A stretch of 64,000 nucleotides of DNA from Lathyrus oleraceus (taxonomy: Eukaryota; Streptophyta; Magnoliopsida; Fabales; Fabaceae): assembly GCF_024323335.1 (NCBI RefSeq), contig NC_066579.1, forward strand, positions 360,468,665-360,532,664, written 5' to 3'. The first letter of the stretch is position 1; every line of letters starts with the position of its first letter. A program made the translations under genes and the position numbers. This document shows, one piece after another, positions 30,450-40,696 of the stretch. Under the pieces are notes generated by a model. The model was given only the letters and a program-made list of their open reading frames with translations. It was not told where the DNA came from and searched no databases.

Positions 30450-33238
30450 CAATCAGCTGGGAACCCGAACGGATGATAGCAACGGCTGTCAGACTTTCAG
30501 GGTAAACAGGGATTGAATACCAAGAACCGTAGAAATTTGCACTCTGCCGGATATGATACAAGAAGAACCACGTCATTTACTGATGACGCCTGCAATTGAC
30601 AACTTCAGAAAAGCGAAACCATTTACCAATGGTTAGAAACTGGAAACTTGATATTTACCGATATCAACTTCAGCAAGACCATTTACCGATGGCTGCTGGG
30701 AAACAACTCTGATGTAAAAGGAAGCAAGACCATTTACTGATGGCGGCTTCAAAGAAAACTTGACATTTACCGATATCAACTTCAACTTGACCATTTACCG
30801 ATGGCTACTGCAACTTGACCATTTACCGATGGCTACTGCAACTGGGGATCCGATATTTACCGATATCGAAGAAAATGGGGCCATTTACCGATGGCGGATA
30901 AAACTGGGCATTCAATATTTACCGATATCGAAGCATACGGGGCCATTTACCGATGGCGTCTCCACTTGGGGAGGAACAAAATCTTTGTGGTGTAATCAGA
31001 CAAGACGTTTACCGACGACTTCTGGGGATCTTGATTTTATCAACAAGGAAACAAAGCATGACCAGACATTTACCGATGACTGGGATGAGACTCGACGTTT
31101 ACCGACATCGAAAGATGATGTTTACCGACATCAAAACAAACGACCAGACATTTACCGATGACCGGGGAACACTTCACTAAGGGAAAAAACAAATGTTTGC
31201 AACTGGAAACCAGATAGGACATTTACCGATGACTCTACTGGGGATCTCTAGCTGGGGATTATCAGACATTTTACCGATGTCTGCAGAAAAGACTCGATGT
31301 TTACCGACATCAAAAAATGACCAGACATTTACCGATGACTGGGGAGAAAACCCGATGTTTACAAACACCGAAACAATGGTGTTTACCGACACCAAAAATG
31401 ATGACCAGACATTTACTGATGACTGGGGAGAAAACCCGATGTTTACAGACACCGAAACAATGGTGTTTACCGACACCAAAAATGATGACCAGACACTTAC
31501 CGATGACTGGGGAGAATACCCGATGTTTACAGACACCGAAACAATGGTGTTTACCGACACCAAACAAAGAAACACACGCGGGTGCTGGCATGACACTTAC
31601 CGGTATCACAAGAACGACATCTTAGATATGTCAAGGCAAGGTTGACCACTTGCTGGGGGTCTCACTGGGGAGAAACAAACTTTCTGTCGCCAACGGGTGA
31701 GGTAATAAACCTCTGTGGGGATATCAATCCTGAATGCTGTTAAGAGCAACTGTAGCAGACTTGCTGTGCTGATGTTGAATGAAATGATCCGCCTCTGCCG
31801 GGGATACGGTCTGGTGAGGTTAACACATGAATGCATATGTTTGAATTTTTCTATGGCGTAATGCTCCATATTGAATGGGAATGCTACGCAGTTTGAGGAT
31901 GCAATGATCACTAAAATGCAAAAATGCAAAAATGATGAAAAACTCCGGCTGGGGAGCCAAAACTGATCGGGTACTCCAACTCTACGGGGAGACTCTGCAG
32001 GGAGAGCAACGACTTCTCACTCATGTTGGAGAATAGCACTGCTGCTGGGGAAAGGTAAACTTCGCTGGGGATATCCTTCATAGGACCTAATCCACTCGGG
32101 GACTCCGCTTGAGGGAACAACCAATACAACGCTGGGGACGAACCAAAACGACTGCGCTGAGGAGTAAACAAAGCCACTCGCTGGGGAGTAATAAGACGAC
32201 TTGCTAGGGACAACCTGGTGACTTCACTGGAGGAAAGCCAACCAATCCACAAATAGGAAAAAACTTTGCTTTGGGAAATAAGAGCTATTCCGCTGGGGAC
32301 GACCCATCCAGTCCACAGATAGGATAACTGCTGGAGATAAATTTCAATGAACCTGCCTCACTCGGGGAGGAAATCGGCAAATACAGGCCTGCTGGGGATA
32401 GGCAATCCTTGGATCTGCTGGGGAATAGAAGGCACTATCCACAGACGTCTCCGTAGGGGAACATAGCTCTGATAGCTTCCAAACCTGCTTGGGGAAAATA
32501 TCTGCTGGGGAAACGTCCTCACAGACGCCAACCCGAAAAACAGCACAACAAAATGCCCCAGGGATACATGGACAAGATACGCTCAAGTGTCCTCAACATT
32601 CAAAATGATTTTCAAATGTTTTGTCACTTTTGCACGTTATTGTGTAGCCTTCATGTTCTTATATGCAATGCTTATCAAAAATTCGGACATTTTTGCAAAC
32701 AAAACAGTAAAAAAATAAAAGCAAAAGAGCCATTTATCTGAATAACGACTTTTATTGATTGAAAATGTGCCTGAAAAGGCAAATACATTGGGAAGCAATT
32801 CCTAGAAAGAGGTAATTGCGCGTAAAAGGAAAAATCTATCCTAATGGCAATGTGAACACGGCATCCACTATTTCCCAATTCTGTTATAACTCACAGATCA
32901 TCAGTTTTCCTCCCAACTCCTTGCTTTCTGAGAAGAATGACTGGACGGATCACATCTTTCGAGATGGCAGACGACAAAGCTCGATGAAGTACAGACAACT
33001 CAGACTGTAGTCTTCGCTTTAATCCCTCTTTTGGCTGGATCGCCCTTTCGGGTTTTCAATCCACCGGGATACCCATTTTTGCCTAAGCCGCCCTTGCGGG
33101 TTTTCGACTTACCGGGTGTACAAATTCTTTTCATTTTATCCCTAATTTTTGCCCGAACCTTTCCTTTCTGTTTTTTGGTTCGCCGGGATGCCCATTTTTG
33201 CCTGGACTCTTTTTTTTCTTTTTGTCCAACGGGTCAAT
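30450..33238 (-). other. Ogre 3' UTR, hypervariable and repeat-rich
   Basis: 2.8 kb with no gene between integrase and LTR. From the LTR inward: the tandem TTTACCGAT array (30640-31610); a zone of loosely repeated CTGGGGA words about every 30-60 bp (31640-32540); AT-rich DNA (32600-33030); and an imperfect repeat with GGGTTTTC and ACCGGG (33049-33145). The ORFs on both strands of the array are products of a repeat period divisible by three. Ogre 3' UTRs in Fabeae are known to hold such arrays and to seed satellites. Confidence 0.85.
30640..31610 (-). repeat. TTTACCGAT tandem array
   Basis: Two alternating words, CATTTACCGATG and GATGTTTACCGACA, repeat more than 25 times with changing spacing: a 29-bp unit twice near 30785-30842 and a regular 84-bp unit three times at about 31313-31570 (ccagac at 31321, 31405 and 31489). 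It shows several layers of expansion. Confidence 0.9.
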
Positions 33239-35815
33239 TTATGCGAAGTATTTTTTGACTACATCTGAGTTAACAGGAGACGGAAAGTCTTCACCATCCA
33301 TAGTTGTAAGCATCAAGGCTCCACCGAAGAATACCTTTTTCACAACATATGGACCTTCATAATTAGGAGTCCACTTGCCCCTGTTATCTGCACCGGGAGG
33401 GAGGATCCTCTTCAAAACTAGATCACCGATCTGATAGCTTCGAGGACGCACTTTCTGATCAAAGGCTCGCTTCATCCTTCGCTGATACAACTGTCCATGG
33501 CATACAGCTGCTAGCCGTCTCTCCTCGATAAGGCTCAACTCGTTAAACCTTGTTCGAATCCACTCGGCTTCATCAAGCTTGACATCTAACAAAACTCTTA
33601 GAGAAGGGATCTCCACTTCAACAGGTAGGACAACTTCCATACCATACACAAGGGAGTAAGGGGTTGCCCCAGTCGACGTACGTACTATGGTACGGTACCC
33701 ATGCAAAGCGAAAGGCAGCATCTCATGCCAATCCTTGTACGTAACGACCATCTTCTGCACAATCTTCTTGATATTCTTGTTTGCCGCTTCTACAGCACCA
33801 TTCATCTTCGGTCTGTAAGGAGAAGAATTGTGATGTTCAATCTTGAAATCTTTACAAAGCTCTTTCATCATCTTGTTATTGAGATTCGAACCATTGTCAG
33901 TGATGATTCTCTCAGGAACTCCATAACGACATATGATTTCTTTCTTGATGAACCGGGTAACCACTTGTTTGGTAACGTTAGCATAGGAAGCTGCTTCCAC
34001 CCATTTGGTGAAATAGTCAATTGCTACCAAAATGAAGCGATGTCCATTCGAAGCAGTAGGCTCAATCTTCCCAATCATATCAATGCCCCACATGGCAAAC
34101 GGCCAAGGCGAATTCATGACATTCAGAGGGCTTGGTGGTACATGCACCTTATCAGCATAAATTTGACACTTATGGCACTTCCGAGCATACTTGAAACAAT
34201 CGGATTCCATAGTCATCCAGTAATAACCCGCTCTCAACAATTTCTTAGCCATTGCATGTCCGCCGGCATGAGTACCGAAGGAACCTTCATGAACTTCCTG
34301 CATTAACATGTCCGCCTCGGGTCTGTCCACGCATCTGAGCAAGACCATGTCAAAGTTTCTCTTATACAGCACATCATCCTGATTCAAATAGAAGCTTCCA
34401 GCTAGCCTTCTCAGGGTTTTCTTGTCATTCTTCGACGCACCTTCAGGATACTCCTGAGTCTTGAGGAAGTTCTTGATGTCATAATACCACGGCTTCTCAT
34501 CAATCACAACAGACTCGGCTGCAAACACATACGCAGGCCTCTCGAGTCGATTCACCGCAACATGTGGCACATGATTCCACCAATGAACTTTGATCATAGA
34601 CGACAAAGTAGCCAAGGCATCAGCCATTTGATTCTCATCCCGGGGGACATGATACAACTTCACCTTCTTGAAGAACGTCAGTATTCTTCTGGTGTAATCT
34701 CTATACGGAATCAAATGCGGCTGGTTCGTATTCCAATCTCCATTGACTTGATTGACCACTAGAGCTGAATCTCCAAATATATCAAGAGTTTTGATCCTCA
34801 GATCAATGGCTTCTTCTATCCCCATGATACAAGCCTCATACTCAGCTTCGTTGTTGGTGACGTCAAACGTCAATCTGGCAGAAAAAGGTATATGAGCACC
34901 TTTGGGATTGATCAGCACCGCACCCACACCATTGCCGTTCATATTCACAGCCCCATCAAACATCAGTGTCCATTTGTCATCCGGATCCGGTCCTTCCTCG
35001 ACAAGAGGCTCTTCGCAATCTTTCATCTTAAGATACATGATGTCTTCATCAGGGAATTCAAACATCATAGGCTGATAATCTTCAATCGGTTGCTCGGCGA
35101 GGTAGTCTGACAGAATACTACCTTTGATGGCCTTTTGTGACGTGTACTGAATATCATATTCTGTTAGAATCATCTGCCAACGAGCAACGCGTCCGGTGAG
35201 AGCCGGTTTCTCAAAGATGTACTTCACTGGATCCATCTTAGAAATCAATAAGGTAGTATGGTTCAACATATACTGCCTCAGTCGGCGAGCAGCCCAGGCC
35301 AAAGCACAGCAAGTTTTCTCGAGCAGTGAATATCTTGTTTCACAGTCGGTAAACTTTTTGCTAAGGTAGTATATGGCATGCTCTTTTCGACCAGACTCGT
35401 CATGTTGTCCCAATACACACCCCATCGAGTTCTCAGTCACTGACAGGTACATTATCAGAGGTCTCCCTGGAACTGGAGGTATAAGGATTGGAGGTTTCTG
35501 TAAATACTCCTTTATCTTGTCAAAAGCTTTCTGACAGTCATCATTCCACCTGATTGCTTGATTCTTTCTTAGCAATTTGAAAATTGGTTCACACGTGGCA
35601 GTTAGGTGAGATATGAACCTTGCAATGTAGTTCAATCTCCCTAAAAACCCACGGACTTGCTTCTCCGTTTTCGGTTCAGGCATCTCTTGAATAGCTTTGA
35701 CTTTTGCTGGATCAACCTCAATCCCTTTCTCACTGACAATGAAGCCTAAAAGCTTCCCTGATCTCACCCCAAACGTACACTTGTTCGGATTCAACCTCAG
35801 CTTGAACTTTCTCAA
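33239..35815 (-). CDS. pol: Ogre pol, C-terminal ORF: RT end, two RNase H domains, integrase
   Basis: 858 codons; its first codon is not a true start, since it continues RT after a one-base deletion. Residues about 1-100: RT thumb/connection (KLRLNPNKCTFG, FLGRLNYIARFI). About 115-240: ancestral RNase H, degenerate (MYLSVTENSMGCVLGQ, YSLLEKTCCALAWA). About 282-405: second, archaeal-type RNase H with Asp287 (MFDGA), Glu323/325 (NNEAEYEA), Asp349 (FGDSALV) and Asp399 (MADALA). About 509-550: integrase HHCC (H509, H516, C547, C550). Core: Asp579, Asp640 and Glu676 with D-X60-D-X35-E spacing. C-terminal GKWTPNYEGPYVVKK binding region. Dual RNase H marks the Tat lineage. It looks fully preserved. 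Confidence 0.93.
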   Translation of the reverse strand: MRKFKLRLNPNKCTFGVRSGKLLGFIVSEKGIEVDPAKVKAIQEMPEPKTEKQVRGFLGRLNYIARFISHLTATCEPIFKLLRKNQAIRWNDDCQKAFDKIKEYLQKPPILIPPVPGRPLIMYLSVTENSMGCVLGQHDESGRKEHAIYYLSKKFTDCETRYSLLEKTCCALAWAARRLRQYMLNHTTLLISKMDPVKYIFEKPALTGRVARWQMILTEYDIQYTSQKAIKGSILSDYLAEQPIEDYQPMMFEFPDEDIMYLKMKDCEEPLVEEGPDPDDKWTLMFDGAVNMNGNGVGAVLINPKGAHIPFSARLTFDVTNNEAEYEACIMGIEEAIDLRIKTLDIFGDSALVVNQVNGDWNTNQPHLIPYRDYTRRILTFFKKVKLYHVPRDENQMADALATLSSMIKVHWWNHVPHVAVNRLERPAYVFAAESVVIDEKPWYYDIKNFLKTQEYPEGASKNDKKTLRRLAGSFYLNQDDVLYKRNFDMVLLRCVDRPEADMLMQEVHEGSFGTHAGGHAMAKKLLRAGYYWMTMESDCFKYARKCHKCQIYADKVHVPPSPLNVMNSPWPFAMWGIDMIGKIEPTASNGHRFILVAIDYFTKWVEAASYANVTKQVVTRFIKKEIICRYGVPERIITDNGSNLNNKMMKELCKDFKIEHHNSSPYRPKMNGAVEAANKNIKKIVQKMVVTYKDWHEMLPFALHGYRTIVRTSTGATPYSLVYGMEVVLPVEVEIPSLRVLLDVKLDEAEWIRTRFNELSLIEERRLAAVCHGQLYQRRMKRAFDQKVRPRSYQIGDLVLKRILPPGADNRGKWTPNYEGPYVVKKVFFGGALMLTTMDGEDFPSPVNSDVVKKYFA

Positions 35816-36715
35816 CGGTCAAACAGCTTCTGCAAATTAACCAGGTGCTCCTCTTCTGTCTGCGACTTCGCAATCATATCATCTACGTACACTTCAATTT
35901 CTTTGTGCATCATGTCATGAAAAAGAGTCGTCATTGCCCTCTGATAGGTAGCACCAGCATTCTTTAGCCCAAATGGCATCACCTTATAGCAGAACGTGCC
36001 CCAAGGTGTAATGAATGTCGTCTTTTCCATGTCCTCTGGCGCCATCTTGATCTGATTATATCCAGAGAAACCATCCATGAAAGAGAATACCGAGGATTGA
36101 GCCGTATTATCAACCAATACGTCAATGTGAGGTAATGGGAAATCATCTTTCGGACTCGCTCTATTCAAATCCCGGTAATCGACACACATTCTGACTTTAC
36201 CATCCTTCTTCGGCACAGGAACGATGTTGGCCACCCATGGGGGATAACTCGTAACAGCCAAAAAACCTGCATCCCACTGCTTCTGAACCTCTTCCTTGAT
36301 CTTAGTTGCCATATCAGGACTCGTTCTACGAAGCTTCTGCTTGACCGAAGGACATCCTTCTCTAAGAGGTAATCGATGCACCACAATGTCTGTATCTAAC
36401 CCAGGCATATCTTGATATGACCAGGCGAATATCTCCACATATTCTCTCAGCATCTCAATCAGCCTCCTCTTGACAGAGTCCTCTAAAGCAGCCCCAATCT
36501 TGATTTCTCTTTTGGCGTCCTCAGTACCCAAATTAACAACCTCCAACTCCTCCTGATGAGGTTGGATGACCCTTTCCTCCTGCTTCAGCAATCTGACCAA
36601 TTCTGCAGGAAGTTCACAGTCTTCCTCACTCTCCTCTTCAGCTTGGTAGATGGGGTTGTCGAAATCATACTGAGCCATAACAGAACTGTTCATAGTGAAT
36701 GCCATAAGATCGCTT
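35812..36715 (-). pseudogene. pol: Ogre pol, N-terminal RT ORF, frameshifted at its end
   Basis: The ORF with ATG at 36705 has 297 codons, but the likely exon starts at 36715 after the intron. Order: acidic linker, SYQDMPGLD, PWVANIVPVPKKDGKVRMCVD, SFMDGFSGYNQIKM (first catalytic Asp), FGLKNAGATYQRAM, and the catalytic box VYVDDMIAKS (residues 273-276). It runs into TGA at 35812 because one T is missing at about 35816. The reading continues in the other frame at 35815. All catalytic residues are present; the lesion cuts RT into two parts. Confidence 0.92.
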
Positions 36716-36969
36716 CTGCATGTTTAATGCTTTGTTTTAGAAAAAGAGTTCAATAAAGTCACAAAAAAAACAAAAACATTGCCATTTTTATTGTTTTTTG
36801 AAAAAAGATGAAAACAAAAAATAGAAAGACAGGGATCACAAAGTTTGATTGCAAAAATGTCCTTCATTAATGATAATCATTAAAACATGATGAGGCCCTA
36901 CAACGAATCACTACGCCTTGGGCAGATCGTAGGATTTTCATGCAAAATGACAAAACAACAGAAAATTAC
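36716..36969 (-). other. Predicted Ogre intron between protease and RT
   Basis: On the - strand the donor is ACAGA/GTAATT at 36969 and the acceptor is AACATGCAG/AAGCG ending at 36716: 254 nt, T-rich, with stops in all forward frames. The branch-like words CTAAAAC and TTAAAC lie 15-35 nt before the acceptor. Removing it drops the gag-pro stop and joins to the RT frame exactly (T-E, then S-D-L-M-A-F). Ogre is known to have an intron here. The precise sites are my inference. Confidence 0.8.
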
Positions 36970-39900
36970 TCTGTCAGAAGAGTAACTTGAACCACTTCTT
37001 CAGCCGTCCAGTTGTTGATACACCCCCCTGGTGCACACGGGCGAACCCAGTTGTCTAGATCGCAGTCACTGTCACAGTCTTCACTTCCGGTTGCAGAGAC
37101 GTCGCCATGATTCATCAGCCCAGCGCTGGTAAAGGTACTCGGACCCGCTTGACCAATCCGCTCTGCTTGGAGAGGCTCATAACCAACGCCAAATTTGTCT
37201 TCTTTGACAGGCAAGTCCACCATCTTGCCCCAGCCTTCAGCTTTGCCAGAATCAACAACCTCCTTAGCCTGCTTGTAAGAAGTAATCGAAGCACCCGGCT
37301 TCCTCTGATCAGCGTACGCCACTTTCTCAAGAGCCACAGTCTCAAACGCCTGGCATAAGGTTTCAAGGATCTCGCCATCCACCTCAACATATTTGAACGA
37401 GGATAGATGACTCACCAGAATCTCTTCTTCACCGCACACGGTCACAATCTGACCGTTCCAGACATACTTGAGCTTTTGATGGAGAGTCGACGAGACTGCC
37501 CCTGCTGCATGAATCCATGGACGCCCCAATAAACAACTATAGGCGGGCTGGATGTCCATAACATAGAAGATGGTATCGAATACCTCAGGACCTATCTTCA
37601 CAGGCAAGGTAACTTCCCCACACACAGAACGTTTGGATCCGTCGAAAGCACGAACGATCAGGTCACTGGGAGTAAGCACAAACCCTTCCACATCAATCTT
37701 CTTCAGAATCTGCTTAGGCAGCACATTCAGCGACGACCCGGTGTCTACCAATACGTGAGACAACACTGCCCCCTTGCACTCCATGGTGATGTGCAAGGCT
37801 TTGTTATGGTCTCGCCCTTCAGGCGTTAAGTCCAGGTTGGTGAATCCTACACCATGCCTGGTGCTCACATTGGCCATCACACCCTCCAGTTGATTGACAG
37901 AAATCTCCTGAGGCACGTAAGCCAGATTCAACATCTTCAGCAAGGCATTACGGTGTGCCTCACAGCACAACAACAGTGAAAGTATAGAAATCTTGGACGG
38001 AGTTTGATTCAACTGATCTACAATCTTGTAGTCACTCTTCTTGATTATTTTCATAAACTCCTCCACGTCCTTCTCAAATGACCCCTCAGGCGCCTCTTTC
38101 TGAACAGGTTCTTCCTCAACCACAACTTGCTTACCCTTTGCTTTGGCGAGAGCCTCAGCATTATTGTCCCTCAAAGGCTGCGGTGCGAACAGACGACCGC
38201 TTCTAGTGAAACCTCCTGGACCCCCTACATTATCCACAGCCGGACCAACAGTTGCAGGAACTCTATTCGGTAAACCAATTATCACTGGAGTTTGATTCAC
38301 TGGTCTCATCTGACTTTCAGCCCTTCTGTTACTGCGGTATGCATTATCATACTTCCACAGCACGGCTCTACTATTCTCAACAGCCTTTCTTCCAGACGCA
38401 ACGATAGTAGTTGGAGCACTGATGGTTACAGGCACGGAAATGGTAACTGGGGTACCATTTGTTGCAGGTGCACTAACGACCCTTTGTCCACGTCCTTCAG
38501 ACGGTTTAAAGTAAATGGTGATAGTTGACACTGTCCCACGATCTTTTACAGCCCTACTGAATTGCAAACAACCTTCATCCATCATACCCTGGATACCGGC
38601 CCTTAACTGGTCGCAACCATTCTCAGATTCTGCACAGCCCAAACAATCCTCATCACAGCCCGAGTAGACACCCCCATTCAGCAGACGGCCCTTCACAACT
38701 AGCAGAGAAATCTGAACATCATCAACATTAACAACCAGATCTTCAGCTTCTTTCCCCTCAATATTGTTCACTCTATGCCCACCATGCTGAGGCATAGGGT
38801 TGTTTACGACGTTAGGCACTGGAGCGAAGTTGATCGCCTTGGCATCGATCAAATCTTGGACCTTGTGCTGGAGAGCCCGACACTTCTCAGTATGATGCCC
38901 TGGTGCCCTAGAGTGAAAGTCACAACGGACGTTGGCGTCGTACCCAGGAGGCAATACTGTAGGCGGAGCCATTGTACGCAACTCAACCAACCCCAACCTG
39001 AGTAGTTCGGGCAGCAGTTCGGCGTACGACATGGGTAGCGAATCAAAACGTCGATCAGGCATCCTTTGTCTGGGCTGATACGGACGTTGCTGTTGTTGTT
39101 GTTGTTGCGGTTGTTGAACTCTTTGTTGTTGTTGTTGACGAGGTTGAGGTGCCGGAATGGTTACTGCAGCAACTTGACGGTATTCACTTCTGCTCTGATC
39201 TCTGTGGTGTTGAACAGCATTAGTTTCACCCTCTCTTCGACGAGGTGCCCCAGCAAACGGCTTCTTAGAAGAAGAGGAACCAGCATCTTGGATCTTCCCA
39301 GTTTTAATCAAGCTCTCAGTCCTCTCTCCACAAATGACAACATCAGAAAAACTACCGAATGGGCAGCTCCCCATCCGGTCCATAAACACACCCTGAAGAG
39401 TACCGATAAACATATCTGTCAACTCCCTCTCCAGCATAGGGGGTTGAACTCTAGCAGCCAGTTCACGCCACCTCTGGGCGTACTCCTTGAAGCTCTCTCC
39501 GGATTTCTGACATAGACTCTGCAGCTGAGTCCGGCTAGGCGCCATGTCCATGTTATGTTTATATTGCCTCAAGAAGGCCTCACCCAGATCCCTCCAGCAT
39601 CGGATCGAATCTCTCTTTAATTCCATGTACCAGTCCAAAGAAGCCCCAGATAGACTATCTTGGAAAAAATACATCCACATCTTTTCATCATCGGTATACG
39701 CAGAGATTTTTCGATAATAAGCCTGCACATGGGTGCGAGGGCAAGAAGTACCGTTGTATTTATCGAAGGACGGTGCTTTGAACTTGTAAGGGATTCTCAA
39801 ACCTTCCACCAACCCCATATTGGTAACATCAAAACCGAGAGAATTTTGACATTCCATAGCCCGGATCTTCTCAGCAAGGGCATCAACTTTACGATCCCTC

Positions 39901-40286
39901 TCATCAACCCTTCCCAGAACGTCTTCGTCTTCACTGAGCAGAGTGAACATATCCTCTTGTCTGTCAACAATCGGAGCAGGATTACGGGCCGGGGCACGGA
40001 CCGCTCTGGCATTAGCGGCATCTGGAGCAATAGGTTGACCGTTGATTCGAATACCCCCCAACTCATCACCTACAGCATAGTTGTTGATGGGTACAGCAGC
40101 AGCAACATTATTATCATTGACCGGGCCTCCCTCTGGCGGAGCATGGTTGACCGGTGGAATTGCAGCCTCTTGTCTCTGAACCAGGGCTCGAAGTTCTTCT
40201 TGACCTTGTGCAACCCCTTGCATCATATTCATGAACTGGGCCATGTTAGCCTTCATCTCAGCCAACTCAGCTTGAACTTGATCCAT
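36966..40286 (-). CDS. gag: Ogre gag-protease
   Basis: 1,106 codons from ATG 40286. Residues 1-45: coiled coil (QVQAELAEMKANMAQF). About 165-330: retrotransposon gag domain (YKFKAPSFDKYNGT, DSLSGASLDWYMEL, WRDLGEAFLRQY). About 385-410: Gln-rich run. 455-469: CDFHSRAPGHHTEKC, a variant zinc knuckle (C-X2-H ... H-X3-C) usual in this lineage. 848-852: protease active site DTGSS, followed by a flap and LLGRPWIHAAG. It ends at TAA 36966, inside the predicted intron. The ORF is intact. It is 410 bp from ORF1, a spacer (40287-40696) that holds nothing else I recognise. Confidence 0.93.
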   Translation of the reverse strand: MDQVQAELAEMKANMAQFMNMMQGVAQGQEELRALVQRQEAAIPPVNHAPPEGGPVNDNNVAAAVPINNYAVGDELGGIRINGQPIAPDAANARAVRAPARNPAPIVDRQEDMFTLLSEDEDVLGRVDERDRKVDALAEKIRAMECQNSLGFDVTNMGLVEGLRIPYKFKAPSFDKYNGTSCPRTHVQAYYRKISAYTDDEKMWMYFFQDSLSGASLDWYMELKRDSIRCWRDLGEAFLRQYKHNMDMAPSRTQLQSLCQKSGESFKEYAQRWRELAARVQPPMLERELTDMFIGTLQGVFMDRMGSCPFGSFSDVVICGERTESLIKTGKIQDAGSSSSKKPFAGAPRRREGETNAVQHHRDQSRSEYRQVAAVTIPAPQPRQQQQQRVQQPQQQQQQQRPYQPRQRMPDRRFDSLPMSYAELLPELLRLGLVELRTMAPPTVLPPGYDANVRCDFHSRAPGHHTEKCRALQHKVQDLIDAKAINFAPVPNVVNNPMPQHGGHRVNNIEGKEAEDLVVNVDDVQISLLVVKGRLLNGGVYSGCDEDCLGCAESENGCDQLRAGIQGMMDEGCLQFSRAVKDRGTVSTITIYFKPSEGRGQRVVSAPATNGTPVTISVPVTISAPTTIVASGRKAVENSRAVLWKYDNAYRSNRRAESQMRPVNQTPVIIGLPNRVPATVGPAVDNVGGPGGFTRSGRLFAPQPLRDNNAEALAKAKGKQVVVEEEPVQKEAPEGSFEKDVEEFMKIIKKSDYKIVDQLNQTPSKISILSLLLCCEAHRNALLKMLNLAYVPQEISVNQLEGVMANVSTRHGVGFTNLDLTPEGRDHNKALHITMECKGAVLSHVLVDTGSSLNVLPKQILKKIDVEGFVLTPSDLIVRAFDGSKRSVCGEVTLPVKIGPEVFDTIFYVMDIQPAYSCLLGRPWIHAAGAVSSTLHQKLKYVWNGQIVTVCGEEEILVSHLSSFKYVEVDGEILETLCQAFETVALEKVAYADQRKPGASITSYKQAKEVVDSGKAEGWGKMVDLPVKEDKFGVGYEPLQAERIGQAGPSTFTSAGLMNHGDVSATGSEDCDSDCDLDNWVRPCAPGGCINNWTAEEVVQVTLLTE

Positions 40287-40696
40287 ACCTCTCTGTTGAT
40301 TCAGTCTTGTTGAGTAGCGGTGCGGACGTTGATCAGCTATCCTGCCTAAAACAGGAACCAGAGTGAGAAGTCACGACCAAGTACACCTGTTATGCAAAAT
40401 GATATGAGTATGGTGCTAATGATGCGTATGATGCCCATGATATGTTCATTTCTCAGGCATTCAAAGAGCCTGAGTCATCCTCAAAAGATGGCAACCTGCA
40501 GCAAGAACAACACAGAAGCACAGAAACAACATACACGAGAGTGATGAGTACAAGGTGAAACCAACAACCTCATCTATATGAGTAACAGGATCATATAACA
40601 AAGTCGACAAAGAAAATCCAAACAATCGGAGTACAACAATGAATCCCATCCAACAAGCCTGGAGGTGATTCTCAACATACATATCAAAGATACAAG

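Noticed and set aside
30640..31610. Regular repeats as a CRISPR-like array
   Set aside because: Plant nuclear context. Spacers are not unique and the units vary in length; it is a retrotransposon UTR array.
31177..31645. Overlapping ORFs of 99-150 codons on both strands with repeated peptides
   Set aside because: They follow an 84-bp repeat, a multiple of three, so stops are excluded in phase. No domain, and part of the Ogre 3' UTR.
39660..40313. 217-codon + strand ORF and others opposite Ogre gag (39066-39515, 33701-34306)
   Set aside because: Shadows of the strong - strand gag-pro and pol frames; composition mirrors them.
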